Assembly (NCBI GenBank): GCA_027559495.1
Contig: JAMXSV010000016.1
Coordinates: 1,364,001-1,428,000 of the forward strand
DNA from: Aurifilum marmelostoma
Taxonomy: Eukaryota > Ascomycota > Sordariomycetes > Diaporthales > Cryphonectriaceae
Direction of reading: 5' to 3'
DNA length: 64,000 nucleotides
Under the pieces are notes generated by a model. It had not been told where the DNA came from. It saw nothing but the letters and a program-made list of their open reading frames with translations, and searched no databases. How positions within the stretch are numbered: position 1 is the first letter of the stretch; each line of letters starts with the position of its first letter. Of this stretch, positions 10,532 through 21,441 are shown piece after piece. The position numbers were made by a program, and so were the translations under genes.

Positions 10532-13295
10532 ATGGCATCCTCAACCATCCTCACCAATCCCTCTGCCGTTCCACATCCAGCTGGCCGAGCCGCCGCCAAG
10601 AAGAAGCCAACCCGCCATCGCGCCTCTTCCTCCACCGCGTCCTCGAGACTCCCTGCCTCCACTAATTACCCCTCTGCCGACGTCGCCGCCGCCCACATAC
10701 AGCAGCAGCAGCAGCCGCCGCCGCCGCTTTTCTCCGCCATGTCGCACTCACAGCCCTCGTCTCAACATTCCTTCTCCTCCTCGCAGCAGCAGCAGCAAGG
10801 TGGCCGCCCTACCGGCTACCACCACTTCGCCGGCTCGCAGCAGAACCATGTCGAGGAGGACGATGGCCCCCAGATCTACTCGTCCGTCTACAGCGGCGTC
10901 GAGGTCTATGAGATGGAGGTCAACCACGTAGCTGTCATGCGCCGCCGCAACGACAGCCACCTCAACGCCACCCAGATCCTTAAGGTCGCCGGCCTCGACA
11001 AGGGCAAGCGAACCAAGATCCTCGAGAAGGAGATACAGACGGGCGACCACGAGAAGGTCCAGGGCGGCTATGGCAAGTACCAGGGCACCTGGATCTCATT
11101 TGAGCGCGGCGTCGAGGTCTGCCGCCAGTACGGCGTCGAGGATCTCCTGCGGCCCCTCCTCACCTACGACATGGGCCAGGACGGCGGTGTCGCAGGCCGT
11201 GGTGACCTCAACACCCCGACCAAGGAGCAGGCTATGGCTGCACAGCGGAAAAAGTATTACGCGGCGCCTACAAACTCGCGCCCAAACAGCATGTCCGGCA
11301 CCTTCTTCCAGAACATCTCGGCCACTGCCTCCAACGCCGTCGCCGCCATCAGCAAGGCCCGCCTTGACTCGCCTGGGCCCAGGAAGCGCGGCGGTGGCAG
11401 TCTGTCGCGCGCGGCCAGCTTCCACAGGCAGCCCTCGATGCAGAGCATGGACGACTTCCCCGGCAACTCGCAGCAGAGCTTCACGTCCGAGCGCGGCCGC
11501 AATGCTGCCGTCCCCGTCGCCTCCGATTCCATCTACTCCTCACAGCGTACCAGCTCTCAGCAGATGGCCCTCGACGGCACCGAACCCCCCAGGAAGCGCC
11601 AGCGGGTCAATGTGACGCCCGCCGACAGCTTTGGCAACTCGCAGGGCATGCGCATGTACGCCGATGCCTTTCCCGGGTCGCCCACCGAGCCCAACGAGTC
11701 CTTCATCTACTCCCAGGCTGGGGTTGCCATCCATGACGGTGCGGACCATGACGGTATCTCACCGCTACCGCCCTTACCGTTTGAGGATTCTGTCGACGCC
11801 GACATCACCCGCAAGACCCTATTGGGCCTGTTTGCGGATCCTGCCGAGCCTGACCCGTTCGAGGAGCTGCAGGGCCTGAGTCCCGTCGAGCTGGACATGC
11901 CGATCGACAGCCAGCAGCACACCGCCCTGCACTGGGCCGCCACGCTATCGCGCATGAACATCGTGCAGGCTCTGATCAAGCACGGCGCGAATCCCTTCAG
12001 GGTCAACTCCGAAGGACAAACAGCCCTCATGCGAGCCGTCATCGTCACCAACTCACATGACAACTTCTCGTTCCCAGAGCTCCTGGATCTCCTGGGCAAC
12101 ACGCTCGAGGTCGCAGACAACAAGGGCCGTACGGTGCTGCACCACATTGTCGTCACCAGCGCGATAGACCGTCGTCACGCCACCAGCAAGTACTACCTAG
12201 ACTGTCTGCTGGAATGGGTGGTGAGGCAGGGCAGCCAGCCCAGCAGCCAAGAGCACAACGTCAACGGCGGCGGCAACACTACTGCAGCTGCTGCCGCCGC
12301 CGCCGCGGCCCACCCCAAGATAGGGCTCGGGAGGTTCATGACGGATGTGGTCAATGCGCAGGACAAGGTTGGCGACACTGCTCTGAACCTGGCCGCGCGG
12401 ATATCAAATCGGAGCATCATCTCGCAGCTTCTTGAGGTTCATGCCGACCCCGGCATCCCCAACCGCGTGGGTCTGAGGCCGCGTGATTTCGGCATCGGCG
12501 ACTTGCCAGATGGTGACCAGAAAATGATCGAGCCAGAGCAGGTCGATATCACGGCGAGCAATCAGCGCAGCAAAGAGAGCAGCGAAGATATCGTTTCGTG
12601 TAAGTTTTCCTTTCCCTCATCCTACTTATCCCCTATTTGCCCTATGCTAACGTTTCGCTCCCCTAAAAGCAATGAAAGACCTGCTCGGTGAGACGGCAGC
12701 CATCGCACAAGAGGAGCTCAAGAAGAAGCAGGACACGTTGGACGAGCTCCACGCGGGCCTCAGAACGTCGTCGGCCAAGCTGGCCGACACGAGGCGAGAC
12801 CTAGAGGCCCTCAAGGAGAAGCTCAAGCAACAGCAGCTCCACCGACAAAAAGTCGCCAACCTGGCCCGTGAGCTCGAGAGGATCCAGTACCGGATGGGCT
12901 CGGTCGAGCAGGAGCACGGCTCGTCGCAGTCGAGCTCTGCCGCGCAGTGGGAGGAGGAGCTCGAGAGCGCCGTCGAGAGCGCCGCCTCGTCGCAGTCTGA
13001 CCCTTCTCAGTCGCAGCCCAAAGCCGTCAGCCTGCCGGATGCCAACATCCTCCGTGCGCGCATCCAGGCGACAAGCGACGTGCTGCACACCATGAAGAAC
13101 AATGTATCGGGTCTCAAGGGCACCAGTCGCGATATCGAGTACAAGTACCGGCGCCTCGTTGCCCTGGCAGCCAACTGCCCCGAGGACCAGGTCGACGAGC
13201 TCTTGAACAACCTCGTCCGCGCCGTGCAGAGCGAAAAGGGCGAGCTGGAGATTGGTAGGGTGCGCAAATTCCTCGGCGGCGTGGACGGCGTCTAG
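10532..13295 (+). CDS. mbp1: APSES transcription factor, Mbp1-like (MBF subunit)
   Basis: Exons 10532-12599 and 12670-13295, with a 70-base intron (GTAAGT...AAAAG), encode 897 residues. A low-complexity Gln/Ser/Pro leader (1-110) precedes the APSES/KilA-N DNA-binding domain at about 112-215 (IYSSVYSGVEVYEMEV, LNATQILKVAGLDKGKRTKI, HEKVQGGYGKYQGTWISFE). Ankyrin repeats lie around 460-650 (TALHWAATLSRMNIVQALIK, GRTVLHHIVV, DTALNLAARISNRSIISQLL). The second exon forms a coiled coil (about 690-790) and a conserved C-terminus used for Swi6 pairing. This order is that of Mbp1/Swi4/Res factors, which bind MCB/SCB elements and drive G1/S transcription. APSES residues match Mbp1 better than StuA. A 12-residue Ala run comes from GCC/GCT repeats near 12290. 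A later ATG at 10739 is an alternative start. The frame stays open after the stop. Confidence 0.92.
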
Positions 13296-13298
13296 AAC

Positions 13299-13658
13299 AT
13301 GCTGCCCACCACACCATCCGCCGAGCGTGCTGTCACGCCTCGTGCCCACATGCACTCGCTAGCAACACCTCCTGCGAGCTCCCCTCCAGTCCGTGGAGCG
13401 GTCACTCCTCCAGCAGCAGCAGCAGCTGCTGCTGCTGCTGCTGCTGATTCTGCCCCTGCCACTCCTACCACTGGTAAGAGACCTGCTGCCCTGGCCGGGC
13501 AGACGCCTGAGGCTTCCAGTGTCCTTTACGAGGAGTTACTGATCACGCCCAAAAGGAACTTTGACTCCTCTCCTGTGAGCCAGACCGTCTACAGTTCCGG
13601 AGGCGTCTTCAACTCCGAGGGCACAGACTTTTCACCTTCAGTCATGTTTTGCGAGTAA
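13299..13658 (+). CDS. In-frame ORF after the Mbp1 stop (possible read-through extension)
   Basis: This 119-codon open frame begins one codon after the TAG of the APSES gene and lies in the same frame. It encodes a Pro/Ala/Ser/Thr-rich sequence with an 11-residue Ala run, then less biased sequence (VLYEELLITPKRNFDSSPV, SGGVFNSEGTDFSPSVMF). Third codon positions favour C, T and G as in the neighbouring exons, so it looks translated or formerly translated. It may be 3' UTR, a C-terminal extension reached by stop read-through, or sequence separated by a false stop. I do not recognise it as a separate protein. Confidence 0.35.
   Translation: MLPTTPSAERAVTPRAHMHSLATPPASSPPVRGAVTPPAAAAAAAAAAADSAPATPTTGKRPAALAGQTPEASSVLYEELLITPKRNFDSSPVSQTVYSSGGVFNSEGTDFSPSVMFCE
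13411..13446. repeat. (CAG)5(CTG)7 triplet inverted repeat
   Basis: Five CAG followed directly by seven CTG make a self-complementary tract that could fold into a hairpin. Read in the Mbp1 frame it encodes a run of Ala. Confidence 0.9.
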
Positions 13659-14364
13659 GGAATACCGTCGACACAGTATCTCGTACAGGGAGAAATGGGT
13701 ACTCCCGCTGGGGTTGGTCTGTTCCTGACCCTGCTACTTATTTGAGTGGTATTGTTGTACAGGCATGACTTGGTTTAGGCCTTTTTGTCTACAGTTTTTT
13801 TAGTTTGATTATGATGATGGTGGAAGAGAGGGGGCTGTTGTTGATTTGCGCTTGATACCACGATTCTATCAGTTGAGTTTATGACTCGCCCCATGGCCGA
13901 CAAGGTTGTTTATTCCTCATGATGGGAGGGGCAATTTGGAGTACGAGGACTGGATGCCAAACAAAGAGATGATCATGTTTTACCTTCACGCTCATGCCCA
14001 TTTCGACTCGGTGCAAACTTTCGTGAACCATTCAAATTGAGAACAAAAGCCTCCAAGAGCTTTGATGTTTTTAGGGGAAGCAAAGAAGAAACAGGAAAGT
14101 CTTGTTTTGTATTGATGGGTTCAATTCATGCTCTGGTTTATAGGTACTATGGTACTCCTAGGGCCTTGATTCTTCAACATCAACTGGCGAATCCCCTCCA
14201 GTCATGTTCCACACCCATTGTAATAAGGGACATGAATCTGGCCCCACCGACTAGTAGGCACACATGTCCTAGTAGGAGGGTGTGTAACCATGATATGCAC
14301 CGTGCTTACTTAGTTCTGGTAAGGGAACACACTCGCCTGCATCGAGTCCAGCAGCAGTAGATGT
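13659..14364. other. Convergent intergenic region
   Basis: 3' flanks of the APSES gene and the CVNH gene; no gene seen. Confidence 0.55.
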
Positions 14365-16451
14365 CTACTGCGGAGCCTGGGTGGAAGATGGCGGCGCCTC
14401 TGCCACCTTCGTGGACGGCTTTCGATGCTTGCTCGACTTGGAAGATACGCTTGTTCGGGTCGGCGTGGCTGTCGACTGCGGTAGCTTCTCCGTCTTCGTT
14501 TTTGTCTTCGTCTTCGTCTTCGTCTTCGTCTTGGTCTTGGTCTTGGTCTTGACTGTCTTCTTTCTTGACGTGACACTTGTCTCTGTGCTGGTGGTCAATG
14601 GCATCAGTGTTGCCGTGGATGAGGCGGTTTTGGTGGGAGAGCCGCCAGCCATCACAATGACCAGATCGGAACAGCCCCTGACACCGCCGTTCGAGGTACA
14701 CGAGGCCTTGACTTTGAGGTGGACCGTGGCTTCATGAACATCATCGATATTGGTGGCAGCGAGCATGAGGTCGATCAGCGCAGTGATATTCAGCTTGTCC
14801 AGATGGATGATCAAGGGATTGGTGGTATTGGGGTAGGCTCGTGGGCCGGCTAGGGCGAAGGATGTAGGCATCGGATTTTGAGGAATTCCAGTGACTTCAG
14901 GTGACATTGTCGAGGTCTGGACCCCCGTCCTAGCTTCTTCCGTGCCCAGCACAAACGTGAACGAAGTCTGCCCGGGTGCGTCCAATATTGGCGCTGAGGT
15001 GGGCGTGCCAGCAAAATACGGAATGGTCATAGTGGTTGTCTTAGGGATGTCTCCAGGAAGCGTGACGGTGATGGTTTTGGAAGAATCCGTGTGAGATTCT
15101 TCTTCCACTCGATGTTGAGAGAGCCGGAAGAGCAGGTCTCTCACTTCAAGAACATCAGGGGTTGCGTTCAAAGTTGGCACTGTCATCTTGCCTTTTGACG
15201 TACTTGTTGTCATTGAGCTGTTGGATCTAGTGGCAGTGCTCATTGTCCTTGTGGTCGTCGTCCTGGTACTCGTGGTCTTGGTACTCGTGGTCCTGGTAGC
15301 CGTGGTCCTGGTACTTGTCGACTGTCTAGAGGTCCAATCCTTCGTTGACCATGTCTTGCTCCAAGTCTTCTTTGATGTTGTACTTGTCGTATTCAACCCA
15401 GGGAAATCGTATGGCGGAGGAGTCTCACCTTCCTCACACTTGAATCTCCTCTTGTTCCTGCAGATCCTGTAGACCATGGAGACGTGCGTATAATGTCTAT
15501 CGGCCTCTTTGTACCCGCCTTGCGAAGTCACAAAGTGGATCCTGTAGAAGTATTCTCCAGCCTGGACGACCTTGAACCCCTCCTTTCCAGACTTTCCTGG
15601 TGGCCGGAAGCAACAGAGCCCCTCATCGTGCGGGCAAGCTTCGAAACCCGTGTTGGGGTGGGGCATTGGAAGCACCCTAGGGTTCATTTTGGCTGTCGTA
15701 TTCAGCATCTTCTCGCACGGTAGGTTGTCGTCGACATGGTCCAACATGTGGCGAAACGTCATCGAGTCGGCATCTGCAGCAGCAGGTGGTAGCGTAGACT
15801 GGCCACCTTCGTCTTCATACGCAGAAGTTGGTACTATAATACAGGTTTGTGGAGCACCCAGACACTCGAGGCAACCATCCGTGCTGACCTCGACGGCCCT
15901 GGCTACATGCATAACATTCCGTCAGACAAGGCAAATTACTAATATCGTACTTTAAGCAAGAATGGACCAACAAGGACGACCTACTAAGATCATACGTGGC
16001 CTCGAGTCTGATATCTGAGCCATCGGGCGCGCAGCTGCACAAGATGTATCCGACTTGGGTCGCAGACTCGCCCGGCTTGATGAGGACGCACGACTTGCAA
16101 GAATCGGAGAAGTGGCCGCTGGCAAAACATGAAAAACTACATCAGTTTCACGCCCTAGATGTACAATATTGGAGGAAGAAAGGGGAGATAAACTTACTTA
16201 TTGACAGGAAATAGGTGATTATCTGTATGCCTGCTCGTCTCGGAATTTCGAGCAGGCCCCCAGCCAAGGCACCCATTGAGATCGACAGTGGTATTGACAG
16301 GTTCCTGGCCGCCCGACCTGCAAGACCCAGATAGAATACCAGTATCCGGGGTCAGCGAGAGGTGGTCACAGAGATCAATGAAGGTCCGACGAGGAACCTC
16401 GGCGCTGGCACAGCCCGCAAGGACAGGGAGCCACCACAAGACCTTCATCAT
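14365..16451 (-). CDS. Secreted CVNH-domain protein with long Thr-rich, Lys-Thr tail
   Basis: Three exons (16451-16198, 16118-15985, 15902-14365), with GTAAGT and GTAGGT introns that keep phase, give 641 residues. MMKVLWWLPVLAGCASA is a signal peptide. A cyanovirin-N homology (CVNH) domain follows: FIDLCDHLSLTPDTGILSGS, then TTVDLNGCLGWG, NGHFSDSCKSC and GYILCSCAPDGS. The paired Cys and LDLN-CLG-like motif are typical of these fungal sugar-binding domains. The next part has Cys pairs (CLECLG, CPHDEGLCCF) that I do not recognise. Then come Thr/Arg/Lys repeats near 320-355, a folded-looking segment, and a K-T dipeptide repeat near 579-600. The Thr-rich spacers would be heavily O-mannosylated, suggesting a wall or secreted lectin-like protein. 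ATG 16451 was chosen over 16496 because it puts the signal peptide at the very start. Confidence 0.72.
14491..14558 (-). repeat. GTCTTC/GTCTTG hexanucleotide repeat (Lys-Thr)
   Basis: About eleven copies of a six-base unit encode the (KT)n segment near the C-terminus of the CVNH protein. Length variation would keep the frame. Confidence 0.85.
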
Positions 16452-17382
16452 GGCTGCGAGGGAGATTTCGAAAACAGTCGGCACTGGTCCAAACACAATG
16501 CTATAGTAAATAAGAGATATTCAACGACGACAAAGTTGAGGATACTCGAGAAGAAGATGGAGAGAGAAAGAGGAAGAGTACGAGAAACTTGGCGAGATTG
16601 GGAACAAACAAAAACATGTATTCAAGGTCAAAGTGCATGGATGATGACATCCGCGGTGTTTCTGAGCCGACGGTTTCTTGAGTAGCTCTTTCGCGCTGGA
16701 AAAGGCCTCAGGTCACTCGACTCGGACGAAGCAGGAAGGGGACACAGAGTGGTGATTGCTGGAGAGAAAGCAACGGCCATCTCGTCAGTTACGTCAGTAG
16801 GACTACAACGGCTTAACAGCATCGCACTTGCGCCAGGAGATTTAGGAGGCCATCCGCCATGCGAAGTCACACCCAGGACGATAGACCAGTATCGAGTGGG
16901 CACTTTTGACGTTGCTCCTCTGCCTCTAGTCAGCTTGCTCCTTCACGTAACAAGGACGGGAATGATTGAACTTGCCGTGAGCTGCTCTTTCTCGTGCATC
17001 GAGTCTTCCCTTCCAGGATTGGCCTCGGTAAGCGAGAGAGCATTTCGGAATTTTCACCAATGATGATACCGTACCTTGTGAGTGCGAGTGCGTGTCCATG
17101 ATCTTGACAGGGATTCACAGCCGGCAACCATGGAGGACACGGGACTGGAAATAAAATGAGAGCAATATAACCAAGTAGATGAATAGATAGATGCTCCTGG
17201 TCATGGCTTCAAATAAGAAATAATCGCCAGCCGCCCATGAATTGCCTTTGCGCCTTTGCCAGAAAAAAGAAAAAAAGAAAACGCCGTGCTATGCCCATTT
17301 ACTCCGTTTGGGTGGTGCATATGTCTGTCTGTGTGCCTATAAACCCACATGATAAGCAGATTCTCTATGCAGGCTCTCACGT
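16452..17382. other. Intergenic, no gene seen
   Basis: Upstream of the CVNH gene and downstream of the FYVE gene. Short open frames (for example 16749-17063) lack support. Confidence 0.55.
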
Positions 17383-19563
17383 TCATGCGCCCGCTCCGTT
17401 GGTATACACGCCCTCCCACCTCTCCTCGACGCCGTCGACAGCCTTCTTCAGGCTAGAGATCTCACGGTCAAGCTCTTCAACATTCTTGTTCAGGGCGCTG
17501 ACCTCCTCGAAGCGTCTCGAGCCCCGCGCGTTGTGCACCATCTCCTTCACCAGGAAGCGCTGCTCTTCTAGCACGACCAGTCGCTCGCGTAGCTCCTTCT
17601 CTTCCGTCTCGAGCGCCGACATGGCCGTGCTCGTCTCGCTCGCTCCAGCGAGGCTGGCTGTCTCCGATCCAGGATCAGCTAGCTCGCCATTGCGCAGCGG
17701 CGAGAGCGCAGCCGTCGCTGAGCCGGAGCTGCTGTGCCGATCGTTTGCTGTGAGCAATCTGCGGTGGTTGTTTGATGAGGAATTGCTCTTCAGCATCTTG
17801 GGCAGGCTCTTCATAGGCAACATGTATGTGTGCAAGAACCCGCTGGCCGCTGTGTAGATATTCTTCTGCAGCCTCAGCTGTGTCGGGCTAGTCGTCTTCA
17901 TGTCACGCAGCCGCTTGGCTGCGAGATTGTACTTGGTAAAGCTGTCTGTCAGCCTCTTGCGCAGCTTGCTCGCCTCTTGGATCTGTGCATGCGACGGGGG
18001 CGGCCTTTCGGACGGGAACTCATCGTCCGGGGGCTGGAGTGCGACCAGCGCGCGCTGGAAGGACGGCATGAGCATCTTGATGCCGCGTTCAAATTGGCGG
18101 AGAGTCTCGTAGGCGCGCTGATCTGGGGGTTTGTGTGCCACTGAGTCTGCAAAGTCGCGCTTGGAGAATATGGTCGTCTTGCAATCACGACACATGCGGA
18201 CGTCGACGCTGATTTGTCCACCGGCAGGTGCCTCGGGCTTCTCGTTCCTCGCCCCGCTCGTCACCGGCGTGCCATTGGACAGAGGCCTGTTGACGTTCAA
18301 GCCCACCCCCCCGAGCAGTGCGTCTGGGTATCTGCGCAAACCACCCTCCCACACATCCGGCAGTGGTGTCTCCTGAACGACCACGAGAACTCCTGCTGGC
18401 AGAATGGGCACCGAGGGACCTTGGCGTCCTCCTCCCACGTCACGACTGACTGCTCCAGCTGCTTGCGCAAGTTCTTTTGTCCGGCCAGGCTCGCAACGGG
18501 GGACAGCAGACCGCCCCCGGCCCCTGCTACCTCCTCAGGTTGACTCGCCAGTAGCTGTGTGAGCTTTGTGAGGCGTTTCTCGAGCCGCTGAATTTCCAGG
18601 TTCTGTCGCTCGACCTTTTTCCTCCGGATCGCGGCAAACGCGTTGGTGTGATCGACCATAACGCCGTTGTGGTCGTTGTATCCATCTCTTGACTTGTAGC
18701 AGGTCTCGCAGACCCGGCACCAGAATCCCCTGACTGGATCATGCTTTGCAGATCTGGACAGCCTCATCTGGTACATGGTATGCACCTCACAGAACAGCCT
18801 GCCGCAATTTCTGCAGTTGATGCTGCCAGCCATGGGGCCCAGGCTCTTCCCACATGACGGCTCCGTGCACCGGTCACTTCCGGTAGACCGCTGCCAGTGT
18901 TTCCTGGTCACGAGCTCTTCAGGGTCGATGACAGAGTCGAGGGGCGGTCGGGGGCCGGACATGCTGGGGGGAGGCGTCATGGGCTGTGTCTCATTAGACT
19001 CGAAGACTTCGAGACCCCGTAACTTTGAGTTAATGAGAGAGAGCGGCTGGAAACGCTTGGCCTTCAGGACCTGCTTGTCGAACCATGTCTTGACCTCATC
19101 CTGTTCTATCGCGGGAAGCTCTTGGTGGTTGTCGTCAATGTGCCGGTTGAGTTGGAGCAACGTCAGCTATACAGCAGAATGGAGCCAGCAGAGGGTTAGC
19201 ATTGCACATATTGCTCACATGGACAATGACAGTGGGCGGATGCGACGGCGTTGGCAGGGGCTGGCGGGCTCTTACCATCTCCTCCTCACAGATCGGACAG
19301 ACCAGCCTTGTGCTGGCAGCATCGCCATTGGAAGGGCCGCCGATACTGATCCTCGACGCGAGGTCCTGGGGCCCGAAGTCGGGCACGGGGCTGGAAGACG
19401 GCGGGGAGAAGGAGTCGCGGGAGTTGGAGTACTGGGAGACGGAGCTGGAATCGGACGGCGCATAAGGGCTCGTCGCCCTGGGGGCTCTGGTCTGCTGCTG
19501 GGGCGGTGCGAGGCCCTTGCCGCTGCCGAGCACCCTCCCTCCCCCAAGCTTTCGACCCGACAT
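17383..19563 (-). CDS. Vac1/Pep7-like FYVE zinc-finger protein (frameshift in C run)
   Basis: Exons 19563-19276 and 19166-17383, about 690 residues after one-base correction. The intron (GTAAGA...TATAG) interrupts a C2H2 finger, CPICEEEM/LTLLQLNRHIDDNH (about 89-110). Two FYVE-type zinc fingers follow: CTEPSCGKS...CRNCGRLFC...CRVCETC, and CPFCQQEFSWSFRRHHCRMC...CRDCKTTIF with the R-R-H-H-C-R basic motif that binds PI3P. The C-terminal third is helical and Glu/Arg-rich (coiled coil). One C2H2 plus two FYVE fingers is the layout of yeast Vac1/Pep7, which tethers Golgi-derived vesicles to endosomes with Vps21 and Vps45. The frame breaks inside the second FYVE finger at C7 18306-18312: a missing base turns THCSGG-VGLNVN into an early stop, and the other frame resumes exactly there. 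Divergent from Met8. Confidence 0.87.
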
Positions 19564-20288
19564 GATGGGCAGTAGGCGAGGGCGGTGACGAGACGTCGCC
19601 CGTCAGACCGTGGGAGGGGCCAGAGGATGAGGGTGAACGCTGCGAGCTGGTGGTGCTGGATGGCGATCTTCTAGTATGCTTGGGGTCTGGAGAGGCGGTG
19701 ACGCGGATGACCAAGAGACATCTCTCTCCTGAGGTCGTGGTCGCCGTCTGCTATCATCCGTGGATGGGCCAGTTCGTGAGGGTTTCGAGGGGGGCTGACC
19801 TTGGCTGAGGCGTCTCGAAGGCATACGAACGGTGCTTGGGTGGTTGATTGACTGGGAACATGGCCGCCTGGGCCGCTGGAGCCCTGGACCTTGCAGTGGT
19901 AGCCCTGTAGCGCTCGTGGTGGGGGTCAGGTCCGAGGATAGCGCCTGATCGCGTCAGCTCGTAGGGCGCCCCTGGGCGAGGTAGTGATGAGGAAGGAGTG
20001 CGAAATAGACGGGTACCCAGACCTAACACCTTTGTGGTGGGGCTATCCGAGTATCCGGCTAACAATATCTCTAGAATGACGCTTATCGTTATCGCCTCTT
20101 CAGAACGATTATCAGGTCCAAATATACTTACTGTACTGTTAACACAACTTGCTTTTTTTTTCCCTTTCCGCTCCCCTCTCTCCCTCCCTTGGAAGCAAGC
20201 ATGAAGGGCGCTTCAATGTGGTTTCTTCCCAACACCGAAGATTCTCTCATGAATCCTCCTTCTCTCTTCATCCTAGGCTATTGGCAAC
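19564..20288. other. Divergent promoter region (FYVE gene / Met8), with possible uORFs
   Basis: 725 bases between divergent starts. On the minus strand several ATG-initiated frames (within 20065-19603) overlap just ahead of the FYVE start and could be upstream ORFs if the leader is long. T-rich and CT-rich tracts near 20150-20185 precede Met8. Confidence 0.5.
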
Positions 20289-21171
20289 ATGGGTGATCAA
20301 GATGGTGAATTTCCTGCAGTCCAAGGTGGAGGCAGCCTGATCCTCGCCTGGCAGATCAGAGGCAAAAGGGTCCTCGTTGTTGGCGGCGGCGAGGTAAGCA
20401 CACAGACAATGACTGACACAGCTCTTTCATTCTCCTCCTCTGTCCCCTTCTCCTGTGTGGACTATGTAATGTGATCCCGCCGGCTAACCCGAAGTCTAGG
20501 TCGCAGCAGGCCGCATCCTCAACTGCCTCAATGCCGATGCCCTCATCACTGTCGTCTGCCCCACGTCCGGCCTCAACGCAGAGGTAGCACACCGCATTGC
20601 GCGCAGCCAAGTGACGCACGTCGATCGCCTGTTCGAGCCGTCCGACCTCGACGACCCTGCTATCAGCCTAGTCCTCACCGCCATCGACGACCCGCAGGCG
20701 TCTACGGAGATCTGGCAGCTGTGCCGGGCGCGACGTATCCCTGCCAATATCGCCGACGTACCGCCAGAGTGCGACTTCTACTTTGGCAGCGTACACCGCG
20801 ATGGCCCCTTGCAGGTCATGGTGAGCACCAACGGGAAGGGGCCTAGGTTGGCAAGCACCATACGAAAGGGGATCGCGGATTCATTGCCCAAGAACGCGGG
20901 CGCTGCCATCGAGAGGGTTGGCAGGCTACGCGCCATGTTGAGAAGGGTCGCACCCGGGAGCGACCAAGTCAGCAGGAGGATGGGGTGGATGATCAAGGTC
21001 AGCGATGCGTACAGCTGGGAGGCGTTCTGCGACATGACAGAGGAGGATATGGAGAATCTGCTGTTGTTCTTCTCGAGAGGCGAGGTGCCGGACCTCGAGC
21101 TGCTTAAAACCATGAGGGAGATGCCAGAGTATGTGTTTGATGGTTCCTTTGGGTTTTCTGTCGGTTGTTGA
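20289..21171 (+). CDS. met8: Siroheme synthase Met8 (precorrin-2 dehydrogenase/ferrochelatase)
   Basis: Exons 20289-20393 and 20500-21171 encode 258 residues; the 106-base intron is GTAAGC...TCTAG in phase 0. The joined sequence forms the NAD-binding motif VGGGEVAAGR (31-40) within RGKRVLVVGGGEVAAGRI. The domain continues with ADALITVVCP, NIADVPPECDFYFGS (Asp121 appears to correspond to the catalytic Asp of the NVAD segment in yeast Met8), VSTNGKGPRLASTIRKGI and the helical dimerisation part. Met8 oxidises precorrin-2 to sirohydrochlorin and inserts Fe2+, making siroheme for sulfite and nitrite reductases. Length matches the stand-alone fungal enzyme (yeast about 274). The C-terminal FDGSFGFSVGC supports an uninterrupted 3' end, although GTATGT at 21128 resembles a donor. 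Converges on the Fta1 gene. Confidence 0.92.
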
Positions 21172-21441
21172 TGGGCTACATGGCAAAACTTGGGCCGGGA
21201 AAAAATGGTAAAGGAAGATTGACAAAAAAATTGATACCCGGGCTGGCATGAAGGAGGCGTTTCGGTCTTCACAACATGAACCTAGCTGGTAGCACGACAT
21301 GCTGCATGAGAAATGCCATTAATAATCTTGACTTTCTAGGACACCGCGGCTAGAATGGGCTGAAAAAAGTTGTGTGCTCTTCCATACTGTCCTGCGTGAT
21401 TCTGACCTACGTTTCTTCCCCAAGAAGGAGATTGAACAAGC

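Noticed and set aside
13253..13295. Intron GTAGGG...TCTAG that would skip the Mbp1 stop
   Set aside because: It would be 41 bases without a branch site, would delete the conserved RKFLGG end and would not keep frame with the following ORF.
21128..21171. GTATGT donor near the end of Met8
   Set aside because: The sequence after it, FDGSFGFSVGC, fits the conserved C-terminus of Met8, so no splice is needed.
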